From Pyronema omphalodes (lineage: Eukaryota > Ascomycota > Pezizomycetes > Pezizales > Pyronemataceae): a stretch of DNA of 64,000 nucleotides. Position 1 is the first letter of the stretch. Every line of letters starts with the position of its first letter. Of the stretch, positions 25,859-37,095 are shown one piece after another. Location: assembly GCA_024516155.1 (NCBI GenBank), contig JAJJXM010000004.1, positions 620,001 through 684,000 on the forward strand, written 5' to 3'. The notes beneath the pieces are model-generated. The model worked only from the letters and a program-made list of their open reading frames with translations. It was not told where the DNA came from and did no database searches. Made by a program: the position numbers and the translations under genes.

Positions 25859-26100
25859 CAGGACAGGAGGGCGAGATCTGGAATTTTAAGGTATGTGATA
25901 AGGATTCATTAATGGCATGTGGGTAGGTGGAATAAGGGGATTGGAGAAGAGAGGTTGGGGATGTATGTATATGAGAATGAGTGAAGAAAAAAGGGTGTTC
26001 TTTTTGAGAAGAAGAAAAAAAAAAAAAAAAACAGATTGCGGAGTTGCTATAAGTTGAAGGAGGATGTTGGTGTGAAGGAAGAAGAAAGAAAAAAAGAAAG

Positions 26101-26184
26101 TCCCTCCGACCGGAGTCGAACCGGTGACCAACGGATGGCAGCAAATATTACAGTCCGGTGTGATACCAACTACACCACAGAGGG
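26101..26184 (-). tRNA. tRNA-Tyr (anticodon GTA) with 11-nt intron
   Basis: The acceptor stem CCCTCTG pairs over 7 bp with the 3' CGGAGGG, followed by discriminator A. The D-arm includes GTGTAGTTGGTATCAC (A-box) and the T-arm is ACCGG-TTCGACT-CCGGT with a perfect B-box GGTTCGACTCC. The anticodon stem is CCGGA with TCCGT (outer pair C-T mismatched). Removing an 11-nt intron at the canonical 37/38 site leaves loop CTGTAAA, hence anticodon GTA and tyrosine. The 84-nt gene equals 73 plus 11. A run of T residues just downstream is a Pol III terminator. Identity as Tyr rests on this intron placement. Confidence 0.88.
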
Positions 26185-27461
26185 TGTGGACAAACGCTAG
26201 GTTACTAAACACAATATAATTAAAAAATGATAAAGTCATGTACAATCGCGATGTTGATATGACTATATATGTACGGGGTTTAAAATTGAGATTTGGCTAC
26301 AGCTTTGTGGCTCCTGGGCTTTGGCTTTGTATCTATCGTATCGAAATACTCGTATTCTCGTATTCTTATTTCGTTCTCGTTTTCGTTCCCCTGTACATAT
26401 GTCTACTCCATCCCCATACATAGCATACATAGCAACATCGGGATTCCGTGCCAATATTCCTCTCCAAGCCTCAAGCTTCGTCCAGTTATTCCACTTCGGC
26501 CAATCTACCATATTCGGTATCGCGTGGGGGACACGGCCCGGAATATGTATCTGCCGATATCACATGCGGCTCGTCTATGACTCCGCCTCAGAGCCTCTGT
26601 GTCCTCGACTGTACATACAGACTACAGCCGTTCATGACTCGAGTTCGTTGCGCCCGTCGCGCCATGTTCGGCTCGGTTCGTTAGCGGAGCGTGGGATTGT
26701 TATCGTCATCGGAAGGAACTGTGACGGAGGGAATTGTGATGGAAATCGGACAGGATGCCGAAGAATTACGGGATGGGGTAAGAGGGGAATGTGATTACAC
26801 AAACTTACACAAGCTTACACAAGCTTACACAAAAAATGAATTCTGGAGCTCTTCTCTTGAGCTTGAGCTTGCGCTGGAGCTGGAGCTTCCTTCGAAACAC
26901 AGACACAGGCACAGGAATTGGTGGTATGTAGAGCAAGCTTAACTTCAAAGTTCAAGCAGCTGCTCTTGTTACACTACATACACTCCATCGATAAATATAA
27001 AATGTATTGTTTTGAATATAGTGTCATATCATATCATTTCTTACCCGAATATGAATTGGAGTTAGGGTTGCAGTTGGATTTGGATTGGAATTTGGAATTG
27101 TATTTCAGAAATATCATGTGTATGTAGGCCCACATGCTAGATGCTGAATGCTGGATGCAGATATGTACGCGTACCTTCCGCGATCTCGATGGTGATTCAC
27201 TGCACCGGAATCCCGTTTCTCACAACCATCATCCTCTTCTTCCCTCTTCATAATTCGCACGTTCCAGAACCCATCTAAAACAGTCATCCCCATCCCCATC
27301 ATCATCACATCTAATCCCTGTTACATAGACAGCTGCACGTTCCGCGCCTCTGATCTAAGGCTCTAAGGCCATAGCATAGCTTCCCCCACCGGTGACAGTG
27401 ACGCCATCTACCGGGATCTTCACATCGTTATAACTAACCAACATCTCCATCATCTCCCGCG

Positions 27462-28712
27462 ATGTTTCTTTTATCCACGATACCCAGACTTCAGTCTATA
27501 CAACAAAGCATCAGACCTGCCGTCGGAAGATTCATTATAAAAACAGCAAACACCACCAACGCGAAAAAATCAACTTACGCAACAGGCTTCACAACTATGG
27601 CTTCGGCAACTACGTTCTATGATTTCGCTCCTTTGAAACCGGATGGCCAACAGCTTCCTATGTCGGATCTAAAGGGAAAGGTCGTGTTGATGGTTAATGT
27701 TGCTAGCAAGTGAGTTTGATTCTGGGTTCCTTCTTTAGGGGCGGGGGTGGTAGTTGGGCAGGTGGGCGGGCGAGGGGGGTGGGGGCGATGTGGAGTAGAG
27801 GAGGGAGAGGCGAGGGTATAGGGAATGAGGCTATAGGAGGGTGGTGATAGTCCTGAATAAAATACTAATACAAAACTCATCCAGGTGCGGATTCACTCCT
27901 GTATGTATATGGCGATCTCCTCGATAATATCTACCCCTCCGCTACGGATATATATCATGCGATAAGCTGATATGGCGCGGATGTTTCCCTACCCACCACC
28001 GGCAAGCTGCGGGCTTTGGATACGGCGCTTGTTCTCGTCGTTTATTCTACTCCTGCTCCTGCTCCTGCTCTACTCTCCGCACCCCGCACCCTGCACACCG
28101 CACCCCGCACCCGCACTCCCCCACCACCCTACCCTACCCCAAACCCACACCACCCTACCCCACCCCAAACCACACCACATACTAACCTCCCTTTCACCAC
28201 CAGCAATACGAAGGCCTCGAGCAACTCCACGAGCGGTACAGCGACCAAGGTCTCGTAATCCTCGGATTTCCCTGCAACCAATTCGGAGGCCAAGAACCAG
28301 GAACCGACGAAGAAATCAAGACCTTCTGCCAGACCAACTATGGCGTTAAGTTCCAGCTTATGAAAAAGGTCGAGGTTAATGGTGATAAGGCGGACCCTCT
28401 TTGGGAGTTTGTTAAGAAGGAAAGACCCGGTTTGGCGGGGATGAAGAGAGTGTGAGTTTTCCTTGGTTGCTTGTTTGTTTGTTTCTACTTGGAGACGGCG
28501 GCGAGTTCCGGGGGTGGGAGGATGGATAGCAGGGGAAGACAAGAAAGGAGAGAAACTAAAACTGACATGATAATAGTAAATGGAACTACGAAAAATTCCT
28601 CATCGGCCGCGATGGAAAGGTTGTCGACCGTTGGGCTTCTTTGACGAAACCTGAGAGCTTGGCTGGTGTCATCGAGAAGGAACTTGCTAAGCCTGCGCCT
28701 GCTAGTTTGTAA
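27462..28712 (+). CDS. hyr1: glutathione-peroxidase-like thiol peroxidase
   Basis: This Gpx3/Hyr1-type enzyme reduces hydroperoxides using thioredoxin and, in yeast, senses peroxide for Yap1. Exons: 27462-27709, 27885-27900, 28204-28451 and 28577-28712, in phase, give 215 residues. The peroxidatic cysteine lies in ASKCGFTP (Cys84, Cys39 if the second ATG at 27597 is used), followed by the conserved FPCNQFGGQEPG and the resolving-cysteine segment FCQTNYGV, then KWNYEKFLI. It has cysteine rather than selenocysteine. Residues 1-45 ahead of MASATTF are basic, hydroxylated and almost acid-free, like a mitochondrial presequence, so long and short forms could serve mitochondria and cytosol. The active-site cysteine is encoded by a 16-nt microexon; intron 2 (303 bp) is very C-rich. 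Confidence 0.95.
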
Positions 28713-29418
28713 AAAGGATCATGCTGGGGATGTTGGTGGGCGGGTTGTAGGTTGTGGATTGCTGATAACGATGGTGGTGGAGGGGGGGGGGGGGGGTATT
28801 GAGGAGCAGGGAGGAGGGATTATTGGTATGATGAAGCTTGTATTATGAAGCTTGGATTGGAAACCCGAGAAACTCGAGAACTTAACAAAATGGAAAAGCA
28901 GAAGCAGACGGGATATCAGGATACCAGGATACCAGGATACCAAAGATACATCAGAAGTATCAAATATGGACTAGTAATGAAATGAAATATGAACTATAGT
29001 TATCATGATAATATCATGAACAAAACGGAGATATTGAGTGAAAGGTTAAGTGAAAGATCAATCAAAGATAACAATTACCTACATACCTACCTACCTTCCT
29101 ACCTGTCACAAAACATTAAAAGACAGGGCTCGGGGGAGGGTGGGGAGGGGGACGAGGAGAGTCGGGCTCAGAGGTCTGGGGGGAAGTATTGTATTTTTCA
29201 TATCATATCATATCATATCATATCATATCATAAATACGGAATACGGAGTATGGAATACGGAATATGGAATATGGAATATGGAATACGGAATATGGAATAC
29301 ATCAATGTCAACCACATTCTGAGAACATAATAGTATATCATGTTGATAAAAATAAAGACATGATAGGAATATGGATATGGATATTTACGTGACTATAATA
29401 CTTACTTCATATAATATC

Positions 29419-29531
29419 ACAGCAAATCACAGCAAATCACAGCAAATCACAGCAAATCACAGCAAATCACAACAAATCACAACAAATCACAGCAAATCAC
29501 AGCAAATCACAGCAAATCACAGCAAATCACA
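29419..29531. repeat. minisatellite, 10-bp unit AGCAAATCAC
   Basis: Eleven copies of AGCAAATCAC (two read AACAAATCAC), followed by AGATTTAACGCTTAT. A decayed relative of the array with a similar right flank occurs at about 29835-29910. Confidence 0.9.
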
Positions 29532-29834
29532 GATTTAACGCTTATATCATTCATTCATTCATTCGTATATATCTATCTATCGTATCCCGTGTCGCTCGAC
29601 GCTCCCACAGGTAAGGTATTGCTTGGCCGGTGGTCAGGCTTTCCTAATCTATATGTAGGTGTAGACAAGTGTTGGTGGAATGGTTGGACTTGGGTAAATG
29701 GATCGAGGAGGGGAAAAATTGTGGTATGTATTAATTGATTTCCACACATAGGCTGGCCTTGAAGGTCTTGATTGCATGTGTGATAGAAATAAATAAATAA
29801 ATAAATAAATAAATGGATAAATAAATAAATGGAT

Positions 29835-29910
29835 AAATCATAACAAATCGCAGAAAATCATAACAAATCATAACAAATCGCAGAAAATCGCAGAAAATCA
29901 TAGATTTAAC
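29835..29910. repeat. diverged second CAAATC array
   Basis: Alternating CATAACAAAT and CGCAGAAAAT units, followed by TAGATTTAACACTTAT, echo the array and flank 0.4 kb upstream. The two look like duplicated copies that then diverged. A TAAATAAA run precedes it. Confidence 0.7.
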
Positions 29911-30202
29911 ACTTATGTGTATCGATTGTATATATATCCATCATATCATGATCGGACGCTACACAATATCCATCATATCCATCATATCCATCTATCCATC
30001 TATCCATCATATCCATCCATGCATCCATCTATCCACTCTCAAAACTCCCGCTTATATATAAGGCCCTAAATAGATAAAGCTATTTTATTCATTTTATTTA
30101 TTTTATTTACCAAGCATAGGTCGATGTATATACAAATAATACAAATAATACAAATAATACAAATAGTTCTGTGAGTTGTGAGTTGCGAGTCTACATAGCA
30201 CC

Positions 30203-30338
30203 ATACAGCATACAGCATACAGCATACAGCATACAGCATACAGCATACAGCATACAGCATACAGCATACAGCATACAGCATACAGCACCATAGCGCATAG
30301 CATATAGCATATAGCATATAGCATATAGCATATAGCAT
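30203..30338. repeat. two abutting 7-bp minisatellites
   Basis: About 12 copies of CATACAG (30203-30288) are followed after a short gap by about six copies of AGCATAT (30297-30338). The two units are related by few changes. Confidence 0.9.
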
Positions 30339-30448
30339 TGTAACGAGATGTATACTGTACAGCATCTTCACACCTCATACCTCATATCTCATGATACCTG
30401 GGATATGGGGGATATGGGAGATAAGGTGTATGATGTATACAGTAATCC

Positions 30449-30637
30449 AATAAGAGAATAAGAGAATAAGAGAATAAGAGAATAAGAGAATAAGAGAATA
30501 AGAGAATAAGAGAATAAGAGAATAAGAGAATAAGAGAATAAGAGAATAAGAGAATAAGAGAATAAGAGAATAAGAGAATAAGAGAATAAGAGAATAAGAG
30601 AATAAGAGAATAAGAGAATAAGAGAATAAGAGAATAA
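30449..30637. repeat. minisatellite, 8-bp unit AATAAGAG
   Basis: About 23 perfect tandem copies of AATAAGAG. It produces spurious LILLFSYS peptides on the minus strand. Confidence 0.95.
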
Positions 30638-31193
30638 TCCCATCGATTGATGGATAGATGGATAAATTTTATTTATTGTTTATTATTTACTACTGACCAT
30701 TTACTATTGACTGTTTACTATTAACTGTTTACGGTTGTTGGTATGTATGGTGGTATGTATGGTGGTGGGTGTGGTGGTGGGTGGATGGAGGGTGAATCTT
30801 GCGATGACGCAGGTGCATGGGGGGATATGCTGCGGAGGCTGCGGGGGTTGCGGCTTTCGACTACTGTATACTGTGCTCTGGAGAGAGAGGAGCGGAGCGG
30901 AGGATATGGTGCTTCATCCAGCCAGTCAGCCAGCCAGCCAGTCCCGAAGAGGGAAGTGTTAATAATGATAAGCCTACTAAGTGGTAATTAATAAGGCTTG
31001 GAGGGTTTATTATAATTGTAGTGATGCAGGATTGTTAGTGTTTAATAGGATTGGATGTTATTATAATAATTGGTTGAAGGGAAGATTGTTTGTTTGTTTT
31101 TGTTTTTATTGGATAAAGTTTGAAAAGTCGCGAGGGATGGTGATGAATGCCGATATGGTGATGAGGTTTGTGAGGTTTGTTGGATATGTTAGA

Positions 31194-31305
31194 CTTTGAC
31201 GGAGTTTGTAAGATATCGTCGGAGTTTGTCAGATCTAGTCGGTGTTCGTAAGATCTTGTCAGACCTTTCAAGCTTCGTCAGACCTTTCAAGCTTTCCAGC
31301 GCGGC
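31194..31305. repeat. imperfect 18-20-bp tandem repeat
   Basis: Four to five diverged units of the type GTCGGAGTTTGTCAGATCTA, passing to GTCAGACCTTTCAAGCTT. The degree of divergence contrasts with the nearly perfect arrays nearby and suggests an older origin. Confidence 0.6.
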
Positions 31306-32908
31306 CGGGAGAAGCTCGCCGACGCTCGCCGAGATCACCGCTTGAGGCTCTGTTTTCCATCTTTCATCCATTTTCCACTTCACAACACCTTCCTTGGCAT
31401 GTAAACGTTGACGGTTGTTGTGCATGCAGATTATTATGCTTAGCGAACGCAGTTCAGTTACGATGATCTCCGAATCTTTTTGTGTTGTCTTTCCCTGTCT
31501 TTCTTTTTTACGCAGGAGCTTTGTGGCAACCAACGTTCTTTTTTACGCTCGCTTGATGATCTCCGAACCTTGGGAACGAATCAACTTATGGCCCGTATGT
31601 GCTGGTTACACTGGATCCGATCGACGAGTGCTTGAACAGCAACCCGCGGAGAGAGGCTCCCGACACTCCCGCACCTGCACCTGCACCCCCATCGCCATTA
31701 CATACACACGCCTATCATATTCTCCGGGGTCCCTGTGCTCCTAGGATTTTCCTGAGAAACTTCCCGCTCCGGCCATGGCACGCCGATGTTGATCGAACTG
31801 TCAGAGGAGCTTGTTGCGGCTGTTGGTGTTGTTGTTAACGTAACGAAACGGGTAGATACTCTCCCTCCGGTTATGGCCCTTGCTTTCGGATTCTTCTTCA
31901 TTTGGTTCGCAACTTTCAGTTCGCAACTTTTCTCATCATTTCGCCCCAACTAACTGCAGTTTGCAATTGCACCTTACCTTAACTTACTTTGTGTATGTAT
32001 GTATGTCTGTGTGTATTATGTCGGAATGTATGAATCTCTCCCTATCATCTCACCATACATTACCGACGTCGACGGAAGTCGCTTCCTGTGCTACATCGGG
32101 ACTTGGAACTCTCGCCTTCGGAGCTCTGCATCCCTACCCAGGTCCCCATACCTATTACGGCCGCCGTTGTGCGTTTACAGACAATTTGATAAGATGCTTA
32201 TCCGATTTGAAGAGGAGAAGAGAGCTGTGTTTAATGCCAGAAAAGGTATAAGATTTTCGATCCCGAAAAGATTAAATATATATATATTCCCAAGTAGGAA
32301 AGGTTGATATCAAAGTAAGGCGTCCTGGAAGATTATTTATCCTGCCGAGATTCTACGATTTATTACGATTTTTATTCACGTTTGTCGCTGAGCAGTCTGA
32401 GCTGAGCTGAGTCCAATCCTAATTCAGCTTCATTGATCACGGCTTCCGATTCAACCATCCTCATCCCATCTCGTTTTCGTTTCTTCTACTGCTCCTGCTC
32501 AAGTTCGCGTTCCCTCTTCGCCACCAGGACCCCAGGACCAAGGACACCCCACTGGACATCACCCCCCCCGAAAAAATCCGACCTAAAACAAACACCTTGA
32601 GTTCGGTCGAGAACACCCCGCCGCGCGCTGTGATTCCATCTACCACTGTCTAGCGTACCCGCAGCCCCCCCCCCCCCCCCCCCCCCCCTCCCGGAATCCT
32701 TTCCCTAAAAAGGTCGGCTTTCACGTCCTTCTTTCTCAACAGTTCAGCGTCAACTTCTGATCGCGTCGGTCCTTCACTTTCAACCTTCTCAACATCCTCG
32801 ATCTCCGAAAGATATACACGGGTAGTGTAAACAACACCGCGAAACCTACAACAACAAACACACCACTCACCAAGCCTACCACCACCACAATAACACCTAC
32901 TTTCTACA

Positions 32909-34587
32909 ATGGCACCCCACGTTTTAGCACCAGAGCTTCAAGCCAGCAAACCGAACCTTGGAGGAGCAACTGCAGCAGATCTTAGAGCACCAGTAAAGGC
33001 TATCGATACTTCTTCAGACGACTTGTCAAGCTTTCCCAGACGCGATTTGATAATTTTCTCTGGTTAGTTTTTTTTTGGTTTTCTATTTCCTGTTTCCTAT
33101 TTCCTATTTCTTATTTCCTATTTCTCTCCCTTTGCGGTTTGTTGCTCTGCGCGGCGCTGCGATCCGTTGCTTGTGTTGCCAGCAACAGCCGCGAGCGCAG
33201 CGATCCGTGCAAACCGAAAGCAAGCAAAGCCTCAACAAGGGCATCAAGTGTAACAATACCTAACTGACTCGGTTTTTTTTCTCTCTCTCTCTTTTGAAAC
33301 AGATTTCGATGGTACAATCTTTATGCAGGATACCGGACACTTGTTGTTTGATTCCCACGGATGCGGAGCCGACCGACGAGAAGAGCTCGATGACCAGATC
33401 CGTATGGGATTGAGATCGTTCCGAGATGTCAGCGAAGAGATGTGGGGATCTCTTAAAGTACCCTTTGAGGATGGTTTTACCGTTATGAAGAGTCAGCTAC
33501 AGATTGATCCTCATTTTATGGAGTTTCATGATTTCTGCATCAAGAACAACATCCCATTTAATGTTATCTCTGCTGGGTTGAAGCCAATCCTTAGAAGGGT
33601 GCTTGATGAGTTTTTGGGAAAGAAACAGGTATGCACGCACGAAAGGAGAGGGTCCGTTCCCCACCTAGAAACTCGGCTAATGATAAGGAAATGATAGTCC
33701 AAGCTTATCGACATTATCGCGAACGAAGCTCAGATCTCCGAAGACGGTCAGATCTGGAAGCCAATCTGGCGCCACGATAACCCCCTCGGACACGACAAAG
33801 CCGCCTCTATCCAGGAATACAGAACCATTGCATCCTCCGAATCTGAAGACGGAAGCGTTCCTTTGATCATCTTCGTCGGCGATGGAGTTAGTGACCTTGC
33901 CGCCGCACGCGAAGCAGATGTTTTATTCGCCCGTCGTGGATTACGTCTTGAGGAGTACTGTCGCGAAAGTCATATCCCTCATATCTCCTTCGACACCTTC
34001 AAAGATATCCAAGCGGAAATCATCAGGATCATGAAAGAGGACACCAAGAAAACTGCCGGTGCTGGAAAACCAATGCATTACAACCCCCGCGCAAATTTCT
34101 GGCGTAAAGCCATCAAGAAGAAAAACGTACCTTTCACCTACTGCATCAACCGTGTGTCCTCTCCATCATACTCCTCCTCACTGCGAGTTTCGTCGTCAGC
34201 GTCAGCGTCAGCATCAGGCAACGGCGGCGGCGGCGTAACAAAACAGTCTGAGAATAGTTATGCACAGAGAAACAACGGAATTGGGCTTTATCTTTATTAT
34301 TATTATTATCATCATAAACATATAGCTAACCAATATTATTTCAACAGGTGCCAAGATTCGTTAAAAACTCAAGTATCGAAGAAAAGATGCGGCTATGGCC
34401 AGACACTTTCACCCTCAGATCGGGTGATAAACCGGCGATTGCGGGAACTAGCTCTGAGGGAGAAGCTGCAAATGCAGCTGTTGCCAATGAATCTCAGAAC
34501 CAACAACAACAACACCAGCAACAACAGCAACAGCAACAGCAAGCTCCTAATGGCGCAACCTCCCCCGCAGACCCCAACAACCAGTAA
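32909..34587 (+). CDS. pyp1: HAD-superfamily phosphatase, Pyp1 (polyol phosphatase) type
   Basis: This is a haloacid-dehalogenase phosphatase resembling yeast Pyp1 (YNL010W), which dephosphorylates polyol phosphates. Exons: 32909-33062, 33303-33628, 33698-34126 and 34348-34587, in phase, give 382 residues. Motif I is DFDGT (52-56, nucleophile Asp52, acid-base Asp54), motif II is the VISAG region, and the Mg-binding motif IV is GDGVSD (about 221-226), followed by DLLFAR-like (here DVLFARRG) and FDTFKDI, all as in Pyp1. An N-terminal extension of about 50 residues and a C-terminal tail ending in poly-Gln (QQQQHQQQQQQQQQ) are not in the yeast protein. The split codon for the nucleophile Asp spans intron 1. 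The exact substrate is inferred from family; relation to phosphoserine-phosphatase-like enzymes is an alternative. Confidence 0.86.
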
Positions 34588-35255
34588 TTGGCAACGAATC
34601 GTTTTAAATTAGATTGGAGGAAAGACCAAAGACAGGATTGTAATGCCTGGTGATAGATAATGACAAGTAGAGATGTATATGTATGTGGACATTGAGATAG
34701 AGTTGGATGTAGAATTGCATGTGGATGTGGATGTGGATATGGATGTTGTACGAAAGGTATCAAAGGTATCAAAGATACCGCAGGTACCGCAGGTTCTGGC
34801 GGAAATGGTAAAAGAAACAGTAGAGAAACGGTAGAGAAACAGTAGAGCTAGCGAGATGATGTCAGTAGAGATAGCGAGATGTCAGTAGAGATATCGATGA
34901 TACCCTAAGAAGCGGAGGTTACAGTGGAGATAAGAGATGAGAGATGAGATGGTAGTAGAAAGAAGTTGACTTTATAAATACCAGAAGAGACAGACAGACA
35001 GAGACAGAGAGAGAGAGACAGAGAGAGAGAGACAGAGAGAGATGATGATGATGATGGAAGTTGCATGGTGTACGTGGGCTTTGTTTTTTTTTTTTTGAGT
35101 TGTATTTTCTTTTTTTTTTTTTTGAGTTGCTGTTGTTACTGTTGCTGTTGCGTTTTTCTTGGCTTTTTGGGCGTCCAGGCGAGGTCAAATGTTTTATTTT
35201 TTTTTTTATTTTTTTTTTTTTTTGAGTCGGGGTTTGTTCCGTTTTTTATAAGATA

Positions 35256-35290
<35 letters not shown>

Positions 35291-35339
35291 AGTACAGTAG
35301 AGGTTTTTGAGATATTAAATTTTCATTTTTCCGATGGTG

Positions 35340-35370
<31 letters not shown>

Positions 35371-37095
35371 GGATTTGAGGATTTGAGGATTTGAGGATTT
35401 GAGGATTTGAGGATTTGAGGATTTGAGGATTTGAGGATTTGAGGATTTGAGGATTTGAGGATTTGAGGATTTGAGGATTTGAGGATTTGAGGATTTGAGG
35501 ATTTGAGGATTTGAGGATTTGAGGATTTGAGGATTCTTGGAGGGGTTTTGTTTTCGTGGTGATGGGGATGCTGTGGGGATGCTGTGCACTGGGGATGCTC
35601 TGGGGATGCACTGGGGATGCACTGGGGATGTTCTGGGGATGCGGACGCAATAGGAGCGGAAGAGTAGTGCATGCCGCAGAGAAGTAATGATAAAGATAAA
35701 AAGTAAAAAGTAAAGCTGGAAGATAGACCGTAAAGCTGGAAGATAGACCGTAAAGCTGGAAGAGTAAAGCTGGAAGAGTAAAGCTGGAAGATAGAAGATA
35801 AAGAGTAAAGATGGAAGATGGAAAATGGAAAATGGTCCAAAAGATGGAATATGTGATATCTAAGTTTTTTTTCTTTTCTTTTTTTTTTTTAGAGATGAGG
35901 GATGATATGGAATGATATAGATATGGAATGATAGATATAGATATGGAATGATATAGATATGGAATGATAGATATATGGAATGATATAGATATAGCATGAT
36001 AGATATAGATAAATGCTTATATCTTATACCTTTTTTTTCCCACCCGTTGAGATTTCTAGAATTCTTATTTAAATTTTAAGCTCTTGAAGATTTGATTAGA
36101 CAGAGGGAGAGAGGGAGAGAGGGAGAGAGGGAGAGAGGAAGAGAGGGAGACAGAAAAAAAAAGAAGCTTCTAAATTCCACTCAAAAGTCACTACATATTT
36201 CAGTATCTTCCATCTTTAATCTTTCATCTTTCATCTTTCATCTTTCATCTTTCATCTTTCATCTTTCATCTTAAAAATATATTATTCGGAATTCCGGATT
36301 GTATATTATCACTATCATCTTACCATCATCTTACCATCATCCCATCATCGTGCCATATTATAATTCCGACCCGCTCCCTCCGCTATATTAGGCTATGCAG
36401 GGTAAATACAGGATGAAACACTGATGGTGGATATAATTGCTGCTTTTTTCATTGTTTTTATTTTTCTTTTATTATCTTGATGCTATGTACTTGCAATTTC
36501 CTTTCATCTCACGAATCTTCAATCTTCAATCTTGATTCTCTAATTTCGATCTCAATTTCACGACTTCACAACCTTTTATCTCAGCCTTGCATCTCAGCCT
36601 TCCATGCCACGATCTCATTCTCTCATTCTCTCATCCCTCCACCCCTCCACCCCTCCCCAATAATTCAAAAGCGTAGTCTGAAACCATATAAAAGATAACA
36701 GATACCAGAGAGCAGAAGGCCTATCAACCTTTTTATTAACATATATACAAACCCAATTTGTATCATTCACATTTATCACAACCTTCAATTTCTATTCAAT
36801 TCTCTTTCGAAAACCGCTCTGGTCGGTCTGATTTGCGAATTGGTTGATCATTAAGCTAACCTTTATTCCCTATTCCCTATTCTTTCTCCATTCTTCATTC
36901 TTCATTCTTTATTCCGTGTCTTATATTAACCACCCCCCCACCCCTTCTCCTCCCCTCTTCCTCCTCCCCTCTTCCTCCTCTCACTATCCCCCGCTCTTAA
37001 CCCCCCCTACATCATAACCTCAACCCGCACCTCATCCCCACTAGCTCCCACTGTGACAAAAAGCTCCACAACCGCAACCCCCGTAATAAATCCAA
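34588..37095. other. gene-free spacer with minisatellites and homopolymers
   Basis: No gene is seen. The stretch has GAGACA repeats near 34990-35040, T-runs up to about 30 nt (35085-35370), the GGATTTGA array at 35371-35534, CTGGGGATG repeats at 35.57-35.64 kb, 20-bp AAAGCTGGAAGATAGACCGT repeats near 35.71-35.79 kb, AGATATGGAATGAT repeats near 35.91-36.0 kb, GAGAGAGG repeats near 36.1 kb and about eight TTTCATC units at 36218-36274. Confidence 0.6.
35371..35534. repeat. minisatellite, 8-bp unit GGATTTGA
   Basis: About 20 perfect copies of GGATTTGA directly after a T-run of about 25 nt. The minus strand gives a spurious SSNPQILK peptide repeat. Confidence 0.95.

Larger units (their letters stand above)
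24034..27461. other. gene-free spacer with one tRNA gene and minisatellites
   Basis: No protein gene is supported. The stretch contains G-rich tandem GGGGTC runs near 24175-24225, T and A homopolymers, a tandem GTGACGA motif next to a CACGTG core (25365-25370), compound minisatellites from 25.4 to 25.86 kb, and the tRNA-Tyr gene at 26.1 kb. Confidence 0.6.
28713..32908. other. gene-free spacer dense in minisatellites
   Basis: No gene is supported in about 4.2 kb. It contains ATATC and GGAATAT short repeats (29.2 kb), paired CAAATC arrays (29.4 and 29.85 kb), arrays at 30.2 and 30.45 kb, an imperfect 20-bp repeat at 31.19-31.31 kb and a C-run near 32668-32687. The last 600 bp, C/T-rich and ending in an A/C-rich leader, should be the promoter and leader of the phosphatase gene. 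Confidence 0.55.

Noticed and set aside
25632..26144. 170-codon minus-strand frame with YPPTYPPT repeats
   Set aside because: It runs through a minisatellite and reaches into the tRNA-Tyr gene, so it is not a protein gene.
29411..29545. Regular 10-bp repeat considered as a CRISPR-like array
   Set aside because: Units are contiguous with no spacers and the genome is fungal; it is a minisatellite.
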